Below are positions 26,925-36,282 of a stretch of 64,000 nt of DNA, in pieces. The stretch is from Frateuria flava. Lineage in GTDB: Bacteria; Pseudomonadota; Gammaproteobacteria; Xanthomonadales; Rhodanobacteraceae. Under the pieces are notes generated by a model that worked only from the letters and a program-made list of their open reading frames with translations, was not told where the DNA came from and ran no database searches. Both the position numbers and the translations under genes were made by a program. Each line of letters opens with the position of its first letter. The stretch's first letter is position 1. The stretch spans positions 111,623 to 175,622 of the forward strand of contig NZ_JAGJRS010000019.1 in NCBI RefSeq assembly GCF_017837635.1. The letters run 5' to 3'.

Positions 26925-28133
26925 TCAACCGTCCAGCGTGGCGCGCGTCTGCAGCGGCGGGCGGCGGGCCAACGTGACCTCGGTGTGGAAAGGCACGCCA
27001 TTGCGCAATCCGGAGACTCCCACCTTGGCCCCGGGCTTGAGCGCGGCTTCGTGGCGGCGCAGATCGGCCGGGTCGAGGATGTCGTCGGTGCCGATGCGCA
27101 GCAGGATGTCGTGTGGCTGGATGCCTGCCTGCGCGGCGGGTCCGCCGGGATAGACGTCGGTCACCTGCGCGCCGCGGGCAGCCGCGGGCAGGCCGCTGTC
27201 GGCCGCCACCGGCACGAAGGCGTAGTCGGCGCCCAGCCATCCGCGCACCACGTGGCCGGTGGCGATGATCTGGTCGAGCACGTTCTTGGCATTACTCACC
27301 GGGATTGCGAAGCCGATGCCCTCGGCGTTCGCCTGCCGCCCGATCAAAAGCGTATTGATGCCGACCAGTTCGCCTCCGGCATTGACCAGCGCGCCGCCGG
27401 AGTTGCCCAGGTTGATCGCCGCGTCGGTCTGGATGAAGTCCTCGGCGCTGGAGCTGGAGAGTTGCCGTCCGACCGCGCTGACGATGCCCATCGTCACCGT
27501 CTGGTTGAGTCCCAGCGGGTTGCCGATCGCGAGCACCACGTCGCCGGCGCGCAGCGAGTGACCATCGGCGATCTTGACCACCGGCAGGTTGCCGGCGTCG
27601 ATCTTCAGCACGGCCAGGTCGGTTTCCTCGTCCGCGCCGACCAGCGTGGCCTTGGCGATACGGCCGTCGTAGAGCAAGACCTGGATGTCGTCGGCGTTGG
27701 CGATCACGTGATTGTTGGTCAGCACGTAACCCTTGTCGCTGACGATCACCCCCGAGCCGAGCACCTGCTGCGGGCGCTTGTAGGCCGGGCCGGTCGGCAG
27801 GCCGCCGAAGAGCCGCTGCAGTACGGGGTCGTCGTACATCTGCACGGCGCGGGCGGTGACCATCTTGTTGGCGTAGATGTTGACGACGGAGGGCGCGGCT
27901 TTGGCCACGGCGTCTGCGTAGGACACCGGGCCACTACCCAGCGCGGGGGCGGACGCTTGTGCGGGCGTGGCATGCCCGGTGGTGGCGGCAGCCTGAGGGG
28001 CATGGTCCAGGCCAAAACGCGTGCGCAGGCGGTCCCCGCTGCCGGGCCAGAACAGGCCGACCACGAAGGCGAGCGCCAGTCCCAGGATGACAAAGCGGGC
28101 GATAAAGGCGAGCGCGCCGGCGGCGTTCTTCAT
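26925..28133 (-). CDS. S1C trypsin-like periplasmic protease (DegS/AlgW-like)
   Basis: A 402-residue HtrA-family protease starting at ATG 28133 (MKNAAGALAFIARF). One N-terminal transmembrane helix (about 8-28) tethers it in the inner membrane. The triad is His in LTNNHVIANA (about 139), Asp in ETDLAVLKI (about 170) and Ser in NLGNSGGALV (about 243). A single PDZ domain ends the protein (about 295-390; GGPAAQAGIQPHDILLRIG). One TM plus one PDZ matches DegS/AlgW, which starts the RpoE (AlgU) envelope-stress cascade. It is divergent from petABC. Confidence 0.9.
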   Translation of the reverse strand: MKNAAGALAFIARFVILGLALAFVVGLFWPGSGDRLRTRFGLDHAPQAAATTGHATPAQASAPALGSGPVSYADAVAKAAPSVVNIYANKMVTARAVQMYDDPVLQRLFGGLPTGPAYKRPQQVLGSGVIVSDKGYVLTNNHVIANADDIQVLLYDGRIAKATLVGADEETDLAVLKIDAGNLPVVKIADGHSLRAGDVVLAIGNPLGLNQTVTMGIVSAVGRQLSSSSAEDFIQTDAAINLGNSGGALVNAGGELVGINTLLIGRQANAEGIGFAIPVSNAKNVLDQIIATGHVVRGWLGADYAFVPVAADSGLPAAARGAQVTDVYPGGPAAQAGIQPHDILLRIGTDDILDPADLRRHEAALKPGAKVGVSGLRNGVPFHTEVTLARRPPLQTRATLDG

Positions 28134-28200
28134 GGCTTCAATGGTTTGCGTGGGCCGGACTCGGGAGGCGCGCAGGGAGGTCGTCCCCTTGTGCGATTTA

Positions 28201-28229
28201 TTGTACGGGCCAGGCCCTGACGCTACACT
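28201..28229 (+). promoter_or_regulatory. Sigma-70 promoter of petABC
   Basis: TTGTAC and TACACT with a 17-base spacer, about 70 bases before the petA start. It lies in the 164-base gap shared with the divergent protease gene. Confidence 0.6.
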
Positions 28230-28297
28230 AACGCGATTTTTGCAGGCTCCCAAACGGGGCTCGCATCTCAATGGCATTGCATGTACCGGAGAGCCTG

Positions 28298-28894
28298 ATG
28301 GCGAACGAAGTCGTCGATCATGGCCGCCGCCGCTTCCTGACAGCGACCACTTCCGTGGTCGGTGCTGTCGGAGTCGTCGCGGCGGCCGTGCCCTTCATCA
28401 AGTCCTGGGAGCCCAGCGCCCGCGCCAAGGCCGCCGGTGCGCCGGTCATGGCCGACATCGGCAAGATCGAGCTGGGCCAGAAGGTCGACTACGCGTGGCG
28501 CGGCCTGCCCGTGTTCGTGGTCCGCCGTACCCAGGACCAGCTCGCGGTGTTGCCGACCCTGGCGCCGCGCCTGGTCGATCCCAACTCCGAGGTCGACCAG
28601 CAGCCGAGCTACATCAAGGGCCCGGACCGCGCGATCAAGCCCGAGTGGCTGGTCGTGATCGGCATCTGCACCCACCTGGGCTGCGTGCCGGAGTTCTTCC
28701 CCCAGATCAAGCCCGAACCGTTCGATCCGAACTGGAAGGGTGGCTTCTTCTGCCCCTGCCACAAATCGCGCTACGACCTGTCGGGTCGCGTGTTCGCCGG
28801 CGTGCCCGCGCCGAAGAACCTGCAGGTGCCGCCGTACCACTTCGTGGACGACACCCACATCCAGATCGGCGTCGATCCCAAGGAGGCCGGCTGA
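28298..28894 (+). CDS. petA: Cytochrome bc1 Rieske iron-sulphur subunit
   Basis: A 198-residue Rieske protein. It starts at ATG 28298 (MANEVVDHGRRRFL), preceded by GGAGAG; an ATG nine codons earlier lacks such a site. The twin-arginine-like GRRRFLTAT motif and a single TM helix (about 18-38) suggest Tat insertion. The 2Fe-2S ligands are in CTHLGC (about 124-129) and CPCHKSRYD (about 151-159). It passes electrons from ubiquinol to cytochrome c1. First gene of petABC. Confidence 0.95.
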   Translation: MANEVVDHGRRRFLTATTSVVGAVGVVAAAVPFIKSWEPSARAKAAGAPVMADIGKIELGQKVDYAWRGLPVFVVRRTQDQLAVLPTLAPRLVDPNSEVDQQPSYIKGPDRAIKPEWLVVIGICTHLGCVPEFFPQIKPEPFDPNWKGGFFCPCHKSRYDLSGRVFAGVPAPKNLQVPPYHFVDDTHIQIGVDPKEAG

Positions 28895-30195
28895 TGGCTA
28901 ACGTATTCACCCGCATGGGCGACTGGGTCAACGAGCGCGCGCCCAACATGATGCCTGCCTACCGCAAGCACATGACCGAGTACTACGCGCCGAAGAACTT
29001 CAACCTCTGGTACTACTTCGGTTCGCTGGCGCTGCTGGTGCTGGTCAACCAGATCGTGACCGGCATCTTCCTCACCATGAACTACAAGACCAGCGCGGCG
29101 GAAGCCTTCGCGTCGGTCGAGTACATCATGCGCGACGTGGAGTGGGGCTGGCTGATCCGCTACATGCACTCCACCGGCGCGTCGCTGTTCTTCGTGGTGG
29201 TGTTCCTGCACATGTTCCGCGGCCTGATGTACGGCTCGTACAAGAAGCCGCGCGAGCTGGTGTGGTTGCTGGGCATGCTGATCTTCCTGGTGCTGATGGC
29301 CGAGGCCTTCATGGGCTACGTGCTGCCGTGGGGCAACATGTCGTTCTGGGGCGCCAAGGTGATCATTTCGCTGTTCGGCACGATCCCGGTCATCGGCGGC
29401 ACGCTGGTGGAATGGATCATGGGCGACTACCTGCCCGCCGACGCCACCCTCAACCGCTTCTTCGCGCTGCACGTGATCGCGCTGCCGCTGGTGCTGTTGT
29501 TGCTGGTGGTGCTGCACATCGCCGCGCTGCACGAAGTGGGTTCGAACAACCCCGATGGCGTGGAGATCAAGAAGGGTCCGAAGGGCAACCGCTGGGACGC
29601 GCTCAAGCCGGCCGACGGCATCCCGTTCCATCCGTACTACACGGTCAAGGACCTGGTCGGCGTCGGCTTCTTCCTGCTGATCGCCGCGTTCATCATCTTC
29701 TTCGCGCCGACCATGGGCGGCTGGTTCCTGGAGCACGACAACTTCATCCCGGCGAACAACCTGGCCACGCCCGCGCACATCAAGCCGGTGTGGTACTTCA
29801 CTCCGTTCTACGCGATCCTGCGCATGATCCCGTCGTTCCTCGGCCAGGCCTTCTGGGGCGTGCTGGCGATGTTCGGCGCGATTGCCCTGCTGTTCGCGCT
29901 GCCGTGGATCGACGTGGGCAAGGTCAAGTCGATCCGCTACCGCGGTACCGGTTACAAGGTCGGCCTTGGCCTGTTCGTGCTGTCGTTCATCCTGCTCGGC
30001 GCGGTCGGCGCGGGCGTCACCGCCGAGGTGATCCCGGAGTGGTTCGGCGACGTCGACGTGACCTTCTGGGAGAACCTTTTCGGTCGCTTCTGGACGCTGG
30101 TCTACTTCGGCTATTTCGTGTTCCTGTGGCTGTACACGCGCCTCGGCTGGGAAACCACCAAGCCGGTTCCGGAACGGGTGACCACGCATGACTAA
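28894..30195 (+). CDS. petB: Cytochrome bc1 cytochrome b subunit
   Basis: A 433-residue polytopic cytochrome b starting at ATG 28894, which shares one base with the petA stop (TGATG). An ideal AGGAGG ribosome site precedes it. Heme ligand histidines lie in the helix with MHSTGASLFFVVVFLHMFRG and in FFALHVIALPLVLLLLVVLH. The Qo-site PEWY-type motif appears as KPVWYF, a variant known in proteobacteria. Length is that of the full-length fused type, with extra C-terminal helices. It carries both b hemes and both quinone sites. Confidence 0.95.
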   Translation: MANVFTRMGDWVNERAPNMMPAYRKHMTEYYAPKNFNLWYYFGSLALLVLVNQIVTGIFLTMNYKTSAAEAFASVEYIMRDVEWGWLIRYMHSTGASLFFVVVFLHMFRGLMYGSYKKPRELVWLLGMLIFLVLMAEAFMGYVLPWGNMSFWGAKVIISLFGTIPVIGGTLVEWIMGDYLPADATLNRFFALHVIALPLVLLLLVVLHIAALHEVGSNNPDGVEIKKGPKGNRWDALKPADGIPFHPYYTVKDLVGVGFFLLIAAFIIFFAPTMGGWFLEHDNFIPANNLATPAHIKPVWYFTPFYAILRMIPSFLGQAFWGVLAMFGAIALLFALPWIDVGKVKSIRYRGTGYKVGLGLFVLSFILLGAVGAGVTAEVIPEWFGDVDVTFWENLFGRFWTLVYFGYFVFLWLYTRLGWETTKPVPERVTTHD

Positions 30196-30940
30196 GCGGC
30201 AGCTACTGATGAAGCACATTCTCCTTTCGATGACGCTCGCCCTGGGCCTGCTGATGGGCAGCACCCAGGTCCTGGCCTCCGAGGGCGGCGCGGAGCTGCC
30301 GTCCGCCGGCGTGAACCTGCGCGACCAGGCTTCGCTGCAGCGTGGCGCGCGCCTGTTCTTCAACTACTGCGTGGGTTGCCACTCGCTCCAGTACCAGCGT
30401 TATTCGCGCATCGCCGAAGACCTGGGCCTGACCGAGAAAGAGGTGATGGAAAACCTCAATTTCACCGGCGCCAAGTTCGGCGAGCCGGTGATCTCGCACA
30501 TGCCCGAAGATCAGGCCAAGCAGTGGTTCGGCAAGGCTCCGCCGGACCTGTCGCTGGAAGTGCGCGCCAAGACGGCGGACTGGGTGTACGGCTACCTCAA
30601 CAGTTTCTATGTCGACCCGAGCCGCCCGGTAGGCTGGAACAACACCGTGTTCCCGAACGCCTCCATGCCGTTCCCGCTGTGGGAGCTGCAGGGCGTGCAG
30701 ACCGCGGTGAAGAAGCCCGGCAGCGAAGAGGTGGAGAAGCTGGAGCTGTCCCAGCCTGGCCGCATGACGCCCGAGCAGTACAAGCAGGCCTCACGCGACC
30801 TGACCAACTTCCTGGCCTACGTCGCCGAGCCGGCCGCGCTGCAGCGCCACGCCTACGGCATCTGGGTGATCCTGTTCCTGGCGCTGTTCACCCTGCTGGC
30901 CTATGCACTGAAGAAGGAATACTGGAAGGACGTCCACTAA
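30188..30940 (+). CDS. petC: Cytochrome bc1 cytochrome c1 subunit
   Basis: A 250-residue cytochrome c1. The N-terminal signal sequence ends near QVLASEGG. Heme is bound at CVGCHSLQYQRYS (about 61-65). The axial-ligand methionine region is NASMPFPLWEL. A C-terminal TM helix (about 220-240; IWVILFLALFTLLAYAL) anchors it, followed by a lysine-rich tail. It overlaps the petB stop by eight bases. It is followed by sspA 76 bases later, a conserved order in gamma- and betaproteobacteria. Confidence 0.95.
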   Translation: MTKRQLLMKHILLSMTLALGLLMGSTQVLASEGGAELPSAGVNLRDQASLQRGARLFFNYCVGCHSLQYQRYSRIAEDLGLTEKEVMENLNFTGAKFGEPVISHMPEDQAKQWFGKAPPDLSLEVRAKTADWVYGYLNSFYVDPSRPVGWNNTVFPNASMPFPLWELQGVQTAVKKPGSEEVEKLELSQPGRMTPEQYKQASRDLTNFLAYVAEPAALQRHAYGIWVILFLALFTLLAYALKKEYWKDVH

Positions 30941-31016
30941 GCCGGACGCCTGCCAGCATCGGATGCGGCGGCCTTCAAGCGCCGCCGCATCGCTTATACA
31001 AGGGGAGAAAAAGCGC

Positions 31017-31640
31017 ATGGTGCAAAGCGCTCGTTCGCGTACCGTACTGACCCTGTATACCACCGCCGACGACATCCAGTGCCATCGCGCGCGTCTGGTG
31101 CTTGCGGCCAAGGGCGTCAGCTACGAGCGTGTGCTGGTCGATCCGGCCAAGCCACCGGAAGACCTGCTCGACCTCAATCCCTACGGCAGCACGCCGACCC
31201 TGGTCGATCGCGACCTCACGCTCTATGACACCGCGGTCGTCTGCGAATACCTGGACGAGCGCTATCCGCATCCGCCGCTGATGCCGATCGATCCGCTGTC
31301 GCGTGCGCGCTTGCGCCTGGCGACCGTGCGCATCGAGCGCGACTGGCTGCCCGAAGTGGACACCATCCGTGCCGGTGGCCGTCCCGCCGACGCCGCGCGC
31401 AAGCGCCTGCGCGAGCATTTGCTCGCCTCGCTGCCCCTGTTCAAGGCGGCCAAGTTCTTCCTGAATCCCGAAATGAGCCTGGTCGATTGCCTGGTTGCCC
31501 CCGTGGTCTGGCGCCTGCCGTGGCTGGGCGTGGATCTGGGTCGCGAGGGCAAGCCGATCGTCGACTACGGCGAGCGCCTTTTCCACAGCCAGGGTTACGC
31601 GCGCAGCCTGACCAGCGAAGAACGGGCCATGCGGCCATGA
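31017..31640 (+). CDS. sspA: Stringent starvation protein A
   Basis: A 207-residue GST-fold protein starting at ATG 31017 with AAGGGGAG upstream. The thioredoxin-like N-terminal domain (TLYTTADDIQCHRARLVL, then NPYGSTPTLVDRDLTLYDT) and all-helical C-terminal domain are typical. SspA has no GST activity; it binds RNA polymerase and modulates stress and acid-tolerance genes. It sits between petABC and sspB, the usual arrangement. Confidence 0.94.
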   Translation: MVQSARSRTVLTLYTTADDIQCHRARLVLAAKGVSYERVLVDPAKPPEDLLDLNPYGSTPTLVDRDLTLYDTAVVCEYLDERYPHPPLMPIDPLSRARLRLATVRIERDWLPEVDTIRAGGRPADAARKRLREHLLASLPLFKAAKFFLNPEMSLVDCLVAPVVWRLPWLGVDLGREGKPIVDYGERLFHSQGYARSLTSEERAMRP

Positions 31641-31653
31641 CCGGCATGGGCCA

Positions 31654-32085
31654 ATGACCGATCGCTCGCCACCGATGAGCTCCAACCGCCCGTACCTCTT
31701 GCGGGCGATCTACGACTGGATCACCGACAACCAGTTGACGCCATACGTGCTGGTGGATGCCACCGTCGAGGGCGTGCGTGTGCCGCCGCAGGTGGTCAAG
31801 AACGGCCAGGTCGTGCTGAACCTCGCCATGCGTGCGGTGGCCAATCTGGAGCTTGGCAACGACTACATCGGTTTTCAGGCGCGCTTTTCCGGTGTCAGCC
31901 AGGCCATCCGCATCCCGGTGCAGGCCGTGCTCGCGCTTTACGCGCAGGAAAACGGGCAGGGCATGATGTTCCCCACCGAGGATGGCGACCCACCGCCGCC
32001 GGCACCTGGTCCGGACGATTCCGGCCCGTCGGGCGAAGGCACGGAAAAGCCCCGGCGTTCACCCCATTTGCGCGTAGTGAAGTAA
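31654..32085 (+). CDS. sspB: ClpXP protease specificity-enhancing factor
   Basis: A 143-residue SspB. The folded domain (about 10-115) binds ssrA-tagged peptides (SSNRPYLLRAIYDWITDN, PPQVVKNGQVVLNLAMRAV). It is followed by an acidic, proline-rich linker and the C-terminal ClpX-docking tail ending LRVVK. It delivers tagged, stalled-translation products to ClpXP. An alternative start at ATG 31675 (MSSNRPY) would drop seven residues; neither has a clear ribosome site. Lies 13 bases after sspA. Confidence 0.94.
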   Translation: MTDRSPPMSSNRPYLLRAIYDWITDNQLTPYVLVDATVEGVRVPPQVVKNGQVVLNLAMRAVANLELGNDYIGFQARFSGVSQAIRIPVQAVLALYAQENGQGMMFPTEDGDPPPPAPGPDDSGPSGEGTEKPRRSPHLRVVK

Positions 32086-32175
32086 ACCTGCCACCGCTGT
32101 TTTCCTTTGCGGGAACGGGTTTCCTGCAGGTGAGCTGCTACAGGGTCCATGCCGTGTCGGGGACAGGTTGGCGCG

Positions 32176-32571
32176 TTATTGCCCGATCCGCGGTCGCCGC
32201 GCCCGGAGCGGGATGACGTTGTCCGGCTGAGCCATGGAGTGTGATCCCGCCTCGGGCAAAGGTATCTCCACCTTGGGCAGGCTCACCCCCGCAAGCCGTT
32301 CGCCGTGCATCCACAGACGCCCGTCCAGGCGGTCGTCGCCATGCGCGCTTACCTCGAATACGTAACCGAGTTCGAGCTGGCGCCGGCCGTCGACCCGGCG
32401 CCAGCGGAGGCTTCTCAGGCCTACCGTCTCATCAAGCAGCTGCAGGCCGTGTTGCGCACATTGCCGGCGCGCTTCGTCCACCGCCCGTTCGCGGGAGCGG
32501 GTGAACTTGAGCCACGCGCCCGTCAGGGCGGCAAGCGTCGTCAGGGCAATCAGGTCGGAAACTTGGCTCAT
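32176..32571 (-). CDS. DUF3301 family protein
   Basis: A 131-residue protein starting at ATG 32571 (MSQVSDLIALTTLAALTGAWLKF). One N-terminal hydrophobic helix is followed by RERAVDEARRQCAQHGLQLLDETVGL, the DUF3301 core, and a beta-rich tail ending IPLRARRPRIGQ. Members are small inner-membrane-associated proteins of unknown function in gammaproteobacteria. It lies convergent to sspB and 128 bases downstream of nadC on the same strand. Confidence 0.82.
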   Translation of the reverse strand: MSQVSDLIALTTLAALTGAWLKFTRSRERAVDEARRQCAQHGLQLLDETVGLRSLRWRRVDGRRQLELGYVFEVSAHGDDRLDGRLWMHGERLAGVSLPKVEIPLPEAGSHSMAQPDNVIPLRARRPRIGQ

Positions 32572-32699
32572 GGGTGGAGTGTGTGGGTGCCGCTGGCCAA
32601 GGGCAAGGTACGGCCCATGACAGGCGCTCGCCCATGCGCGATCGCGGGTTGCCACATACCCACGCACAAGCAGTGCCCTGCATGCGCGGGCGTGGGCCC

Positions 32700-33560
32700 T
32701 CAGCTATCCAGTTGCAGGCGCAGCGACAGATCGATCGCGCGCACGTGCTTGGTCAGCGCGCCGACTGAAATGAAGTCCACGCCAGTGCGTGCATAGTTGC
32801 CGATGGTGTCCAGATCCACGTTGCCGGAGATCTCCAGAGGAACACGGCCCGAGGCGGTGGCGACCGCTTCGCTCATCATCGCCGGTGTGAAATTGTCGAG
32901 CATGATGCGATCCACGCCCGCGTCGATGGCGCGCCGCAGTTCGTCCAGGGTTTCGACCTCGACTTCCAGCAGCAGCGAGGGATGCAGGCGGCGCGCCTCG
33001 GCCACTGCGGGCTCGATCCCGCCGGCGGCAGCGATGTGGTTTTCCTTCACCAGAATGGCGTCGAACAGACCGATCCGGTGATTGTGCCCACCGCCGCACC
33101 GCACCGCATACTTTTGCGCCAGCCGCAGGCCCGGTACGGTCTTGCGCGTATCAAGCACGCGTACGGCGGTGCCGGCGACGGCCGCCACGTAGGCGGACGT
33201 GATGGTGGCCGTTCCCGAGAGTAACTGCAGGAAGTTGAGCGCCGAGCGTTCGGCGCTGACCAGCGCGCGTGCGCGTCCGCGCAGATGGCAGATCACGCTG
33301 CCCGCGGCCACGCGCTCGCCGTCGCGGACCTTCCAATCGATCGCTACGTCTGGATCGAGCTTGCGGAAGCAGGCATCGAACCACGGAATCCCTGCCATCA
33401 CTGCCTCTTCGCGACAGGTCAGCGCAGCGCTGGCGTTGGCCTCGGGGGGCAGCAGATCCGCAGTGGCGTCACCGGTGCCGAGGTCTTCGGCAAAGGCACG
33501 ATCGACATCCGCGTCGATCAGTCGGATATCGGGCGGATCGAGGGCGAGCACGTCAGGCAT
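32700..33560 (-). CDS. nadC: Nicotinate-nucleotide diphosphorylase (quinolinate phosphoribosyltransferase)
   Basis: A 286-residue NadC. Recognised segments are EDLGTGDATADLLP, LNFLQLLSGTATITSAYV, DTRKTVPGLRLAQKYAVRCG, GGHNHRIGLFDAILVKENHI and IMLDNFTPAMM, covering the quinolinate and PRPP sites. It converts quinolinate and PRPP to nicotinate mononucleotide in de novo NAD synthesis. Its start overlaps a small upstream gene by eight bases. nadA and nadB are not in this window. Confidence 0.96.
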   Translation of the reverse strand: MPDVLALDPPDIRLIDADVDRAFAEDLGTGDATADLLPPEANASAALTCREEAVMAGIPWFDACFRKLDPDVAIDWKVRDGERVAAGSVICHLRGRARALVSAERSALNFLQLLSGTATITSAYVAAVAGTAVRVLDTRKTVPGLRLAQKYAVRCGGGHNHRIGLFDAILVKENHIAAAGGIEPAVAEARRLHPSLLLEVEVETLDELRRAIDAGVDRIMLDNFTPAMMSEAVATASGRVPLEISGNVDLDTIGNYARTGVDFISVGALTKHVRAIDLSLRLQLDS

Positions 33561-33804
33561 GCGGCATCCATTCGGTGGTGGGAGTGACGACGGGGCAGAC
33601 GATTTTCAGTCGACCGGGCCAGCCAGCAAGGATAACCGAGGCGAGCATTGGCCATCCCCATGCGCCGGACCGTCGCCCACGCAAGGCGCCTGCATGCAGG
33701 GGTGCTCGGCCGACGAACGCGACAGGCCATACCCATTGCTCGCCCGCTGACAGGAGTCGAAGACACGCCTCCGGCCAGGCAGCGCCAGCCTGTTCCGGCA
33801 ACAT
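33553..33804 (-). CDS. Small hypothetical protein upstream of nadC
   Basis: An 83-residue reading frame between the DUF1631 gene (39 bases upstream) and nadC. It ends MPHA-stop with the ATG of nadC inside its last codons, the overlap expected of a co-translated gene. No domain is certain. The tail (GEQWVWPV ... WGWPMLASVILAGWPGRLK) faintly recalls YgfX/CptA-type small proteins, which often lie near NAD or sdhE genes; that is only a resemblance. It may also be a chance frame. Confidence 0.35.
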   Translation of the reverse strand: MLPEQAGAAWPEACLRLLSAGEQWVWPVAFVGRAPLHAGALRGRRSGAWGWPMLASVILAGWPGRLKIVCPVVTPTTEWMPHA

Positions 33805-33842
33805 GACGGCCGGGTCCGGGAAACCGGGGACCTCCGGCGTGT

Positions 33843-36122
33843 TCAGGCCAGGTCGTCAGTGCCTGCCGCGGCCGCCTGGCTCAGGCGATCGACGATGGCA
33901 CCCATCGCACGATCGAACAGGGGTTCGGACGGCAGGATGCGTGCGCTGCCGGCGGCCAGCGCCGCGGCGAGCTCCTGCGGCGCATAGTCGCCGACCTTCA
34001 GGCCACGCCGGTTGACGAACAGGTAGCGCCCGCTCATCGGGCTGATCCACGACAGCTTGGCGCGGGTGACCGCATCGCCAGTGGGGCAGAACTCCAGCCA
34101 CGTGCCCGGCTTGAGTTGCTCGACCTCGATCAGCTCGCCGTTGTCCAGGGCAACCGCCGTCGGCTGGTCTTCTGTCGGCTCGGGTTCGGCCGTGTCGGCG
34201 TCCAGTATCGGCTGGATGCTGTCGGGTATCGGCAACGCCACGTCTTCGGCGGTGCTCTCGGGCGTCATCTCGCCCAACTGCTGCCGATAGTAGGCATGCA
34301 GTTGGCCGAGCAACCGCTCGATGTCGCTTTCCTGGAACGCCACATTGGCCAGGCCGCGCCGCAACGCCCGCTCGATACCGGGCAGCATGCGCAGAAGGGC
34401 GCGGCGGTCATCGGTGGTGTGTACCGGACGGGCGCTGGCGATGAACTCGTTGACGAAGCGCAACGCGTCGGCAAAGGCCGGCGAATCGTCGCCCTGGCGC
34501 AGGATGGTCAGCACCAGGTGGTTGGCCCATGCACGGGCCAGCACGCCGTGGATCAGTGGCGGCAACGTCTGGCCGCCGATGCGGTCGAGGATCTCGCGGG
34601 CGGCGCGGCGGCGGGCCAGTTCCAGCTTCTCGCGGCCACGTGCCGATTCGGCCACGCGCTGCTCGGCCAGTTCCGCACGCTTGCGGCTCTGGTCCTGGAA
34701 TGCCTGCAGTTCGTCGCCCAGGCGCTCGAACAGGCCCATGTCGTCGTCGAAGTCGTGCAACAGCCGTTCAACGATGGACTTGATCTTGTCGTGCACGCGG
34801 TGGTCGCGGTCGGACTCCTCCGACCAGCCCTTGGCCAGTTCGGCAAGGCCATCGAGCAGGCGACGCGCCGGATGATGGCGGTGGGCGAACAGCTTGCGGT
34901 CGAGGATCGCCGCCTTGAGATAGGGGATCTGCAAGCGTGCCAGCAGCACCTGCATCTCGGCCGGCAGGGTGTTGTCGGCCAGGATGAACTCGAACAACAT
35001 CCCGACCAGGTCGATGGTGTCCTCATCGATCGCGGCGACCTGGCCTGGGCGTTCGCCCCGCAGGGCACCGATCTGGCCCAGCAGTTGCTCTTTCAGCTGG
35101 ACGACCTCGCGGCCGACCACCGCCGGGTCCACCGACTGCGCAGTCGGCATGGGGCCGGCCGCGAGCTGGCTTTGCAGCACGCTGAGTGCGCCGAGCAGTT
35201 CGTTCGCCGTGGGGATGGCGAGGGACGCGCCCCGGGCGCCGGCCCCGATGCCGCCGACAGCGGCCACACCACCGGCGGCTTGAGCCCTGCGTGCACTGAA
35301 CAGGGCACGCACGGTATGCAGCAGTTCGCTGGCCAGCTCGGCTTCCGTGTCGCTGGCGCCGTCGGTGCCGGGGGCGACGCCCCGCGCAGCCGCCGGGGCC
35401 GCCGTGGCTGCCGGGCCATCGCCGCGCAATACCTCGTGGCGAAGCTGCGGCAACACGCCCGCGCGCACCAGCTCGGTGTTGATTTCCTGATACAGCTCTT
35501 CGAGCGCGGAAAGCACGTAGCGGTCGAACAGCTTGTAGATGATGAGCTTGACGCGCATCTCCGCGGCCAGCTCGCGCATGGCCTGGCGGAACGCCTGCGC
35601 CAAGGCGGCGGGGGCCACCGGGTTGGTGCCGTCCTCGATCTTGATGCCGCCGCAGATGACCGACAAACGCTGGTTCACTGCGAACAGGTCGCGCGCCAGG
35701 CGCGACTCGTTCTTGGCCGTCATGCTGGTGATGGCAAGCGATTCTTCCAGCTCGTTTTCGGCCACCAGCGACAGCTCTACGGGAGCGAGCGAGGGACTGG
35801 TCGAGGGCGCGGGAGCAGGGCGCGTGGTGATGCTGGTCAATTCACGGCTGACCTGGGCCAGAAAGCTGCGTTCGACCATCGGGCGGCGCTTGCGCACTTC
35901 GCGCATGCCGTCGAAGTAATGCATCTGGGCGGCGTTGTTCTCGGCCTTCTCGGCCAGGTCGAACAGGGCGTCGTCGACGTGCTCGAACATGTTGCCCAGG
36001 AGAAGCTGGAGGCGGCGGCCGGCGATCGTGCGCACGGCGCCAAGCAGGTCGCCCACGCGCTCGGCCGACTCCTGCCGCTGGCTCAGGCTGACGACCTTGT
36101 TAGTCTCATTGGCTTCTTTCAT
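33843..36122 (-). CDS. DUF1631 family protein
   Basis: A 759-residue protein starting at ATG 36122 (MKEANETNKVVSLSQ). It matches the large DUF1631 family of beta/gammaproteobacteria by its layout: a helical N-terminus (EHVDDALFDLAEKAENNAAQ), a long central helical domain with charged coils (about 430-560) and a C-terminal beta domain (about 675-745; TWLEFCPTGDAVTRAKLSW ... GRYLFVNRRGLKV) that looks PilZ-like. No enzymatic motif is visible. A PilZ-like end would fit c-di-GMP sensing, but the classic RxxxR motif was not confirmed. Confidence 0.8.
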   Translation of the reverse strand: MKEANETNKVVSLSQRQESAERVGDLLGAVRTIAGRRLQLLLGNMFEHVDDALFDLAEKAENNAAQMHYFDGMREVRKRRPMVERSFLAQVSRELTSITTRPAPAPSTSPSLAPVELSLVAENELEESLAITSMTAKNESRLARDLFAVNQRLSVICGGIKIEDGTNPVAPAALAQAFRQAMRELAAEMRVKLIIYKLFDRYVLSALEELYQEINTELVRAGVLPQLRHEVLRGDGPAATAAPAAARGVAPGTDGASDTEAELASELLHTVRALFSARRAQAAGGVAAVGGIGAGARGASLAIPTANELLGALSVLQSQLAAGPMPTAQSVDPAVVGREVVQLKEQLLGQIGALRGERPGQVAAIDEDTIDLVGMLFEFILADNTLPAEMQVLLARLQIPYLKAAILDRKLFAHRHHPARRLLDGLAELAKGWSEESDRDHRVHDKIKSIVERLLHDFDDDMGLFERLGDELQAFQDQSRKRAELAEQRVAESARGREKLELARRRAAREILDRIGGQTLPPLIHGVLARAWANHLVLTILRQGDDSPAFADALRFVNEFIASARPVHTTDDRRALLRMLPGIERALRRGLANVAFQESDIERLLGQLHAYYRQQLGEMTPESTAEDVALPIPDSIQPILDADTAEPEPTEDQPTAVALDNGELIEVEQLKPGTWLEFCPTGDAVTRAKLSWISPMSGRYLFVNRRGLKVGDYAPQELAAALAAGSARILPSEPLFDRAMGAIVDRLSQAAAAGTDDLA

Positions 36123-36282
36123 CGCCACACCCCTGAAGCATCCCTTGCCGACGACCATGGCTGCCCGGCCACATGAAATTGGACCTTAAGCGAGGAAACG
36201 TGAACGACTCATGCACTGGCGTACACATTAGTCCACGCCATGTGTAAAAGGATGGCGCCGTTCACTTTTTCGAAAGGTCGTT

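Noticed and set aside
34116..36176. Antisense frame of 686 codons opposite the DUF1631 gene
   Set aside because: Same GC-driven shadow effect; Gln/His-rich translation with no domain.
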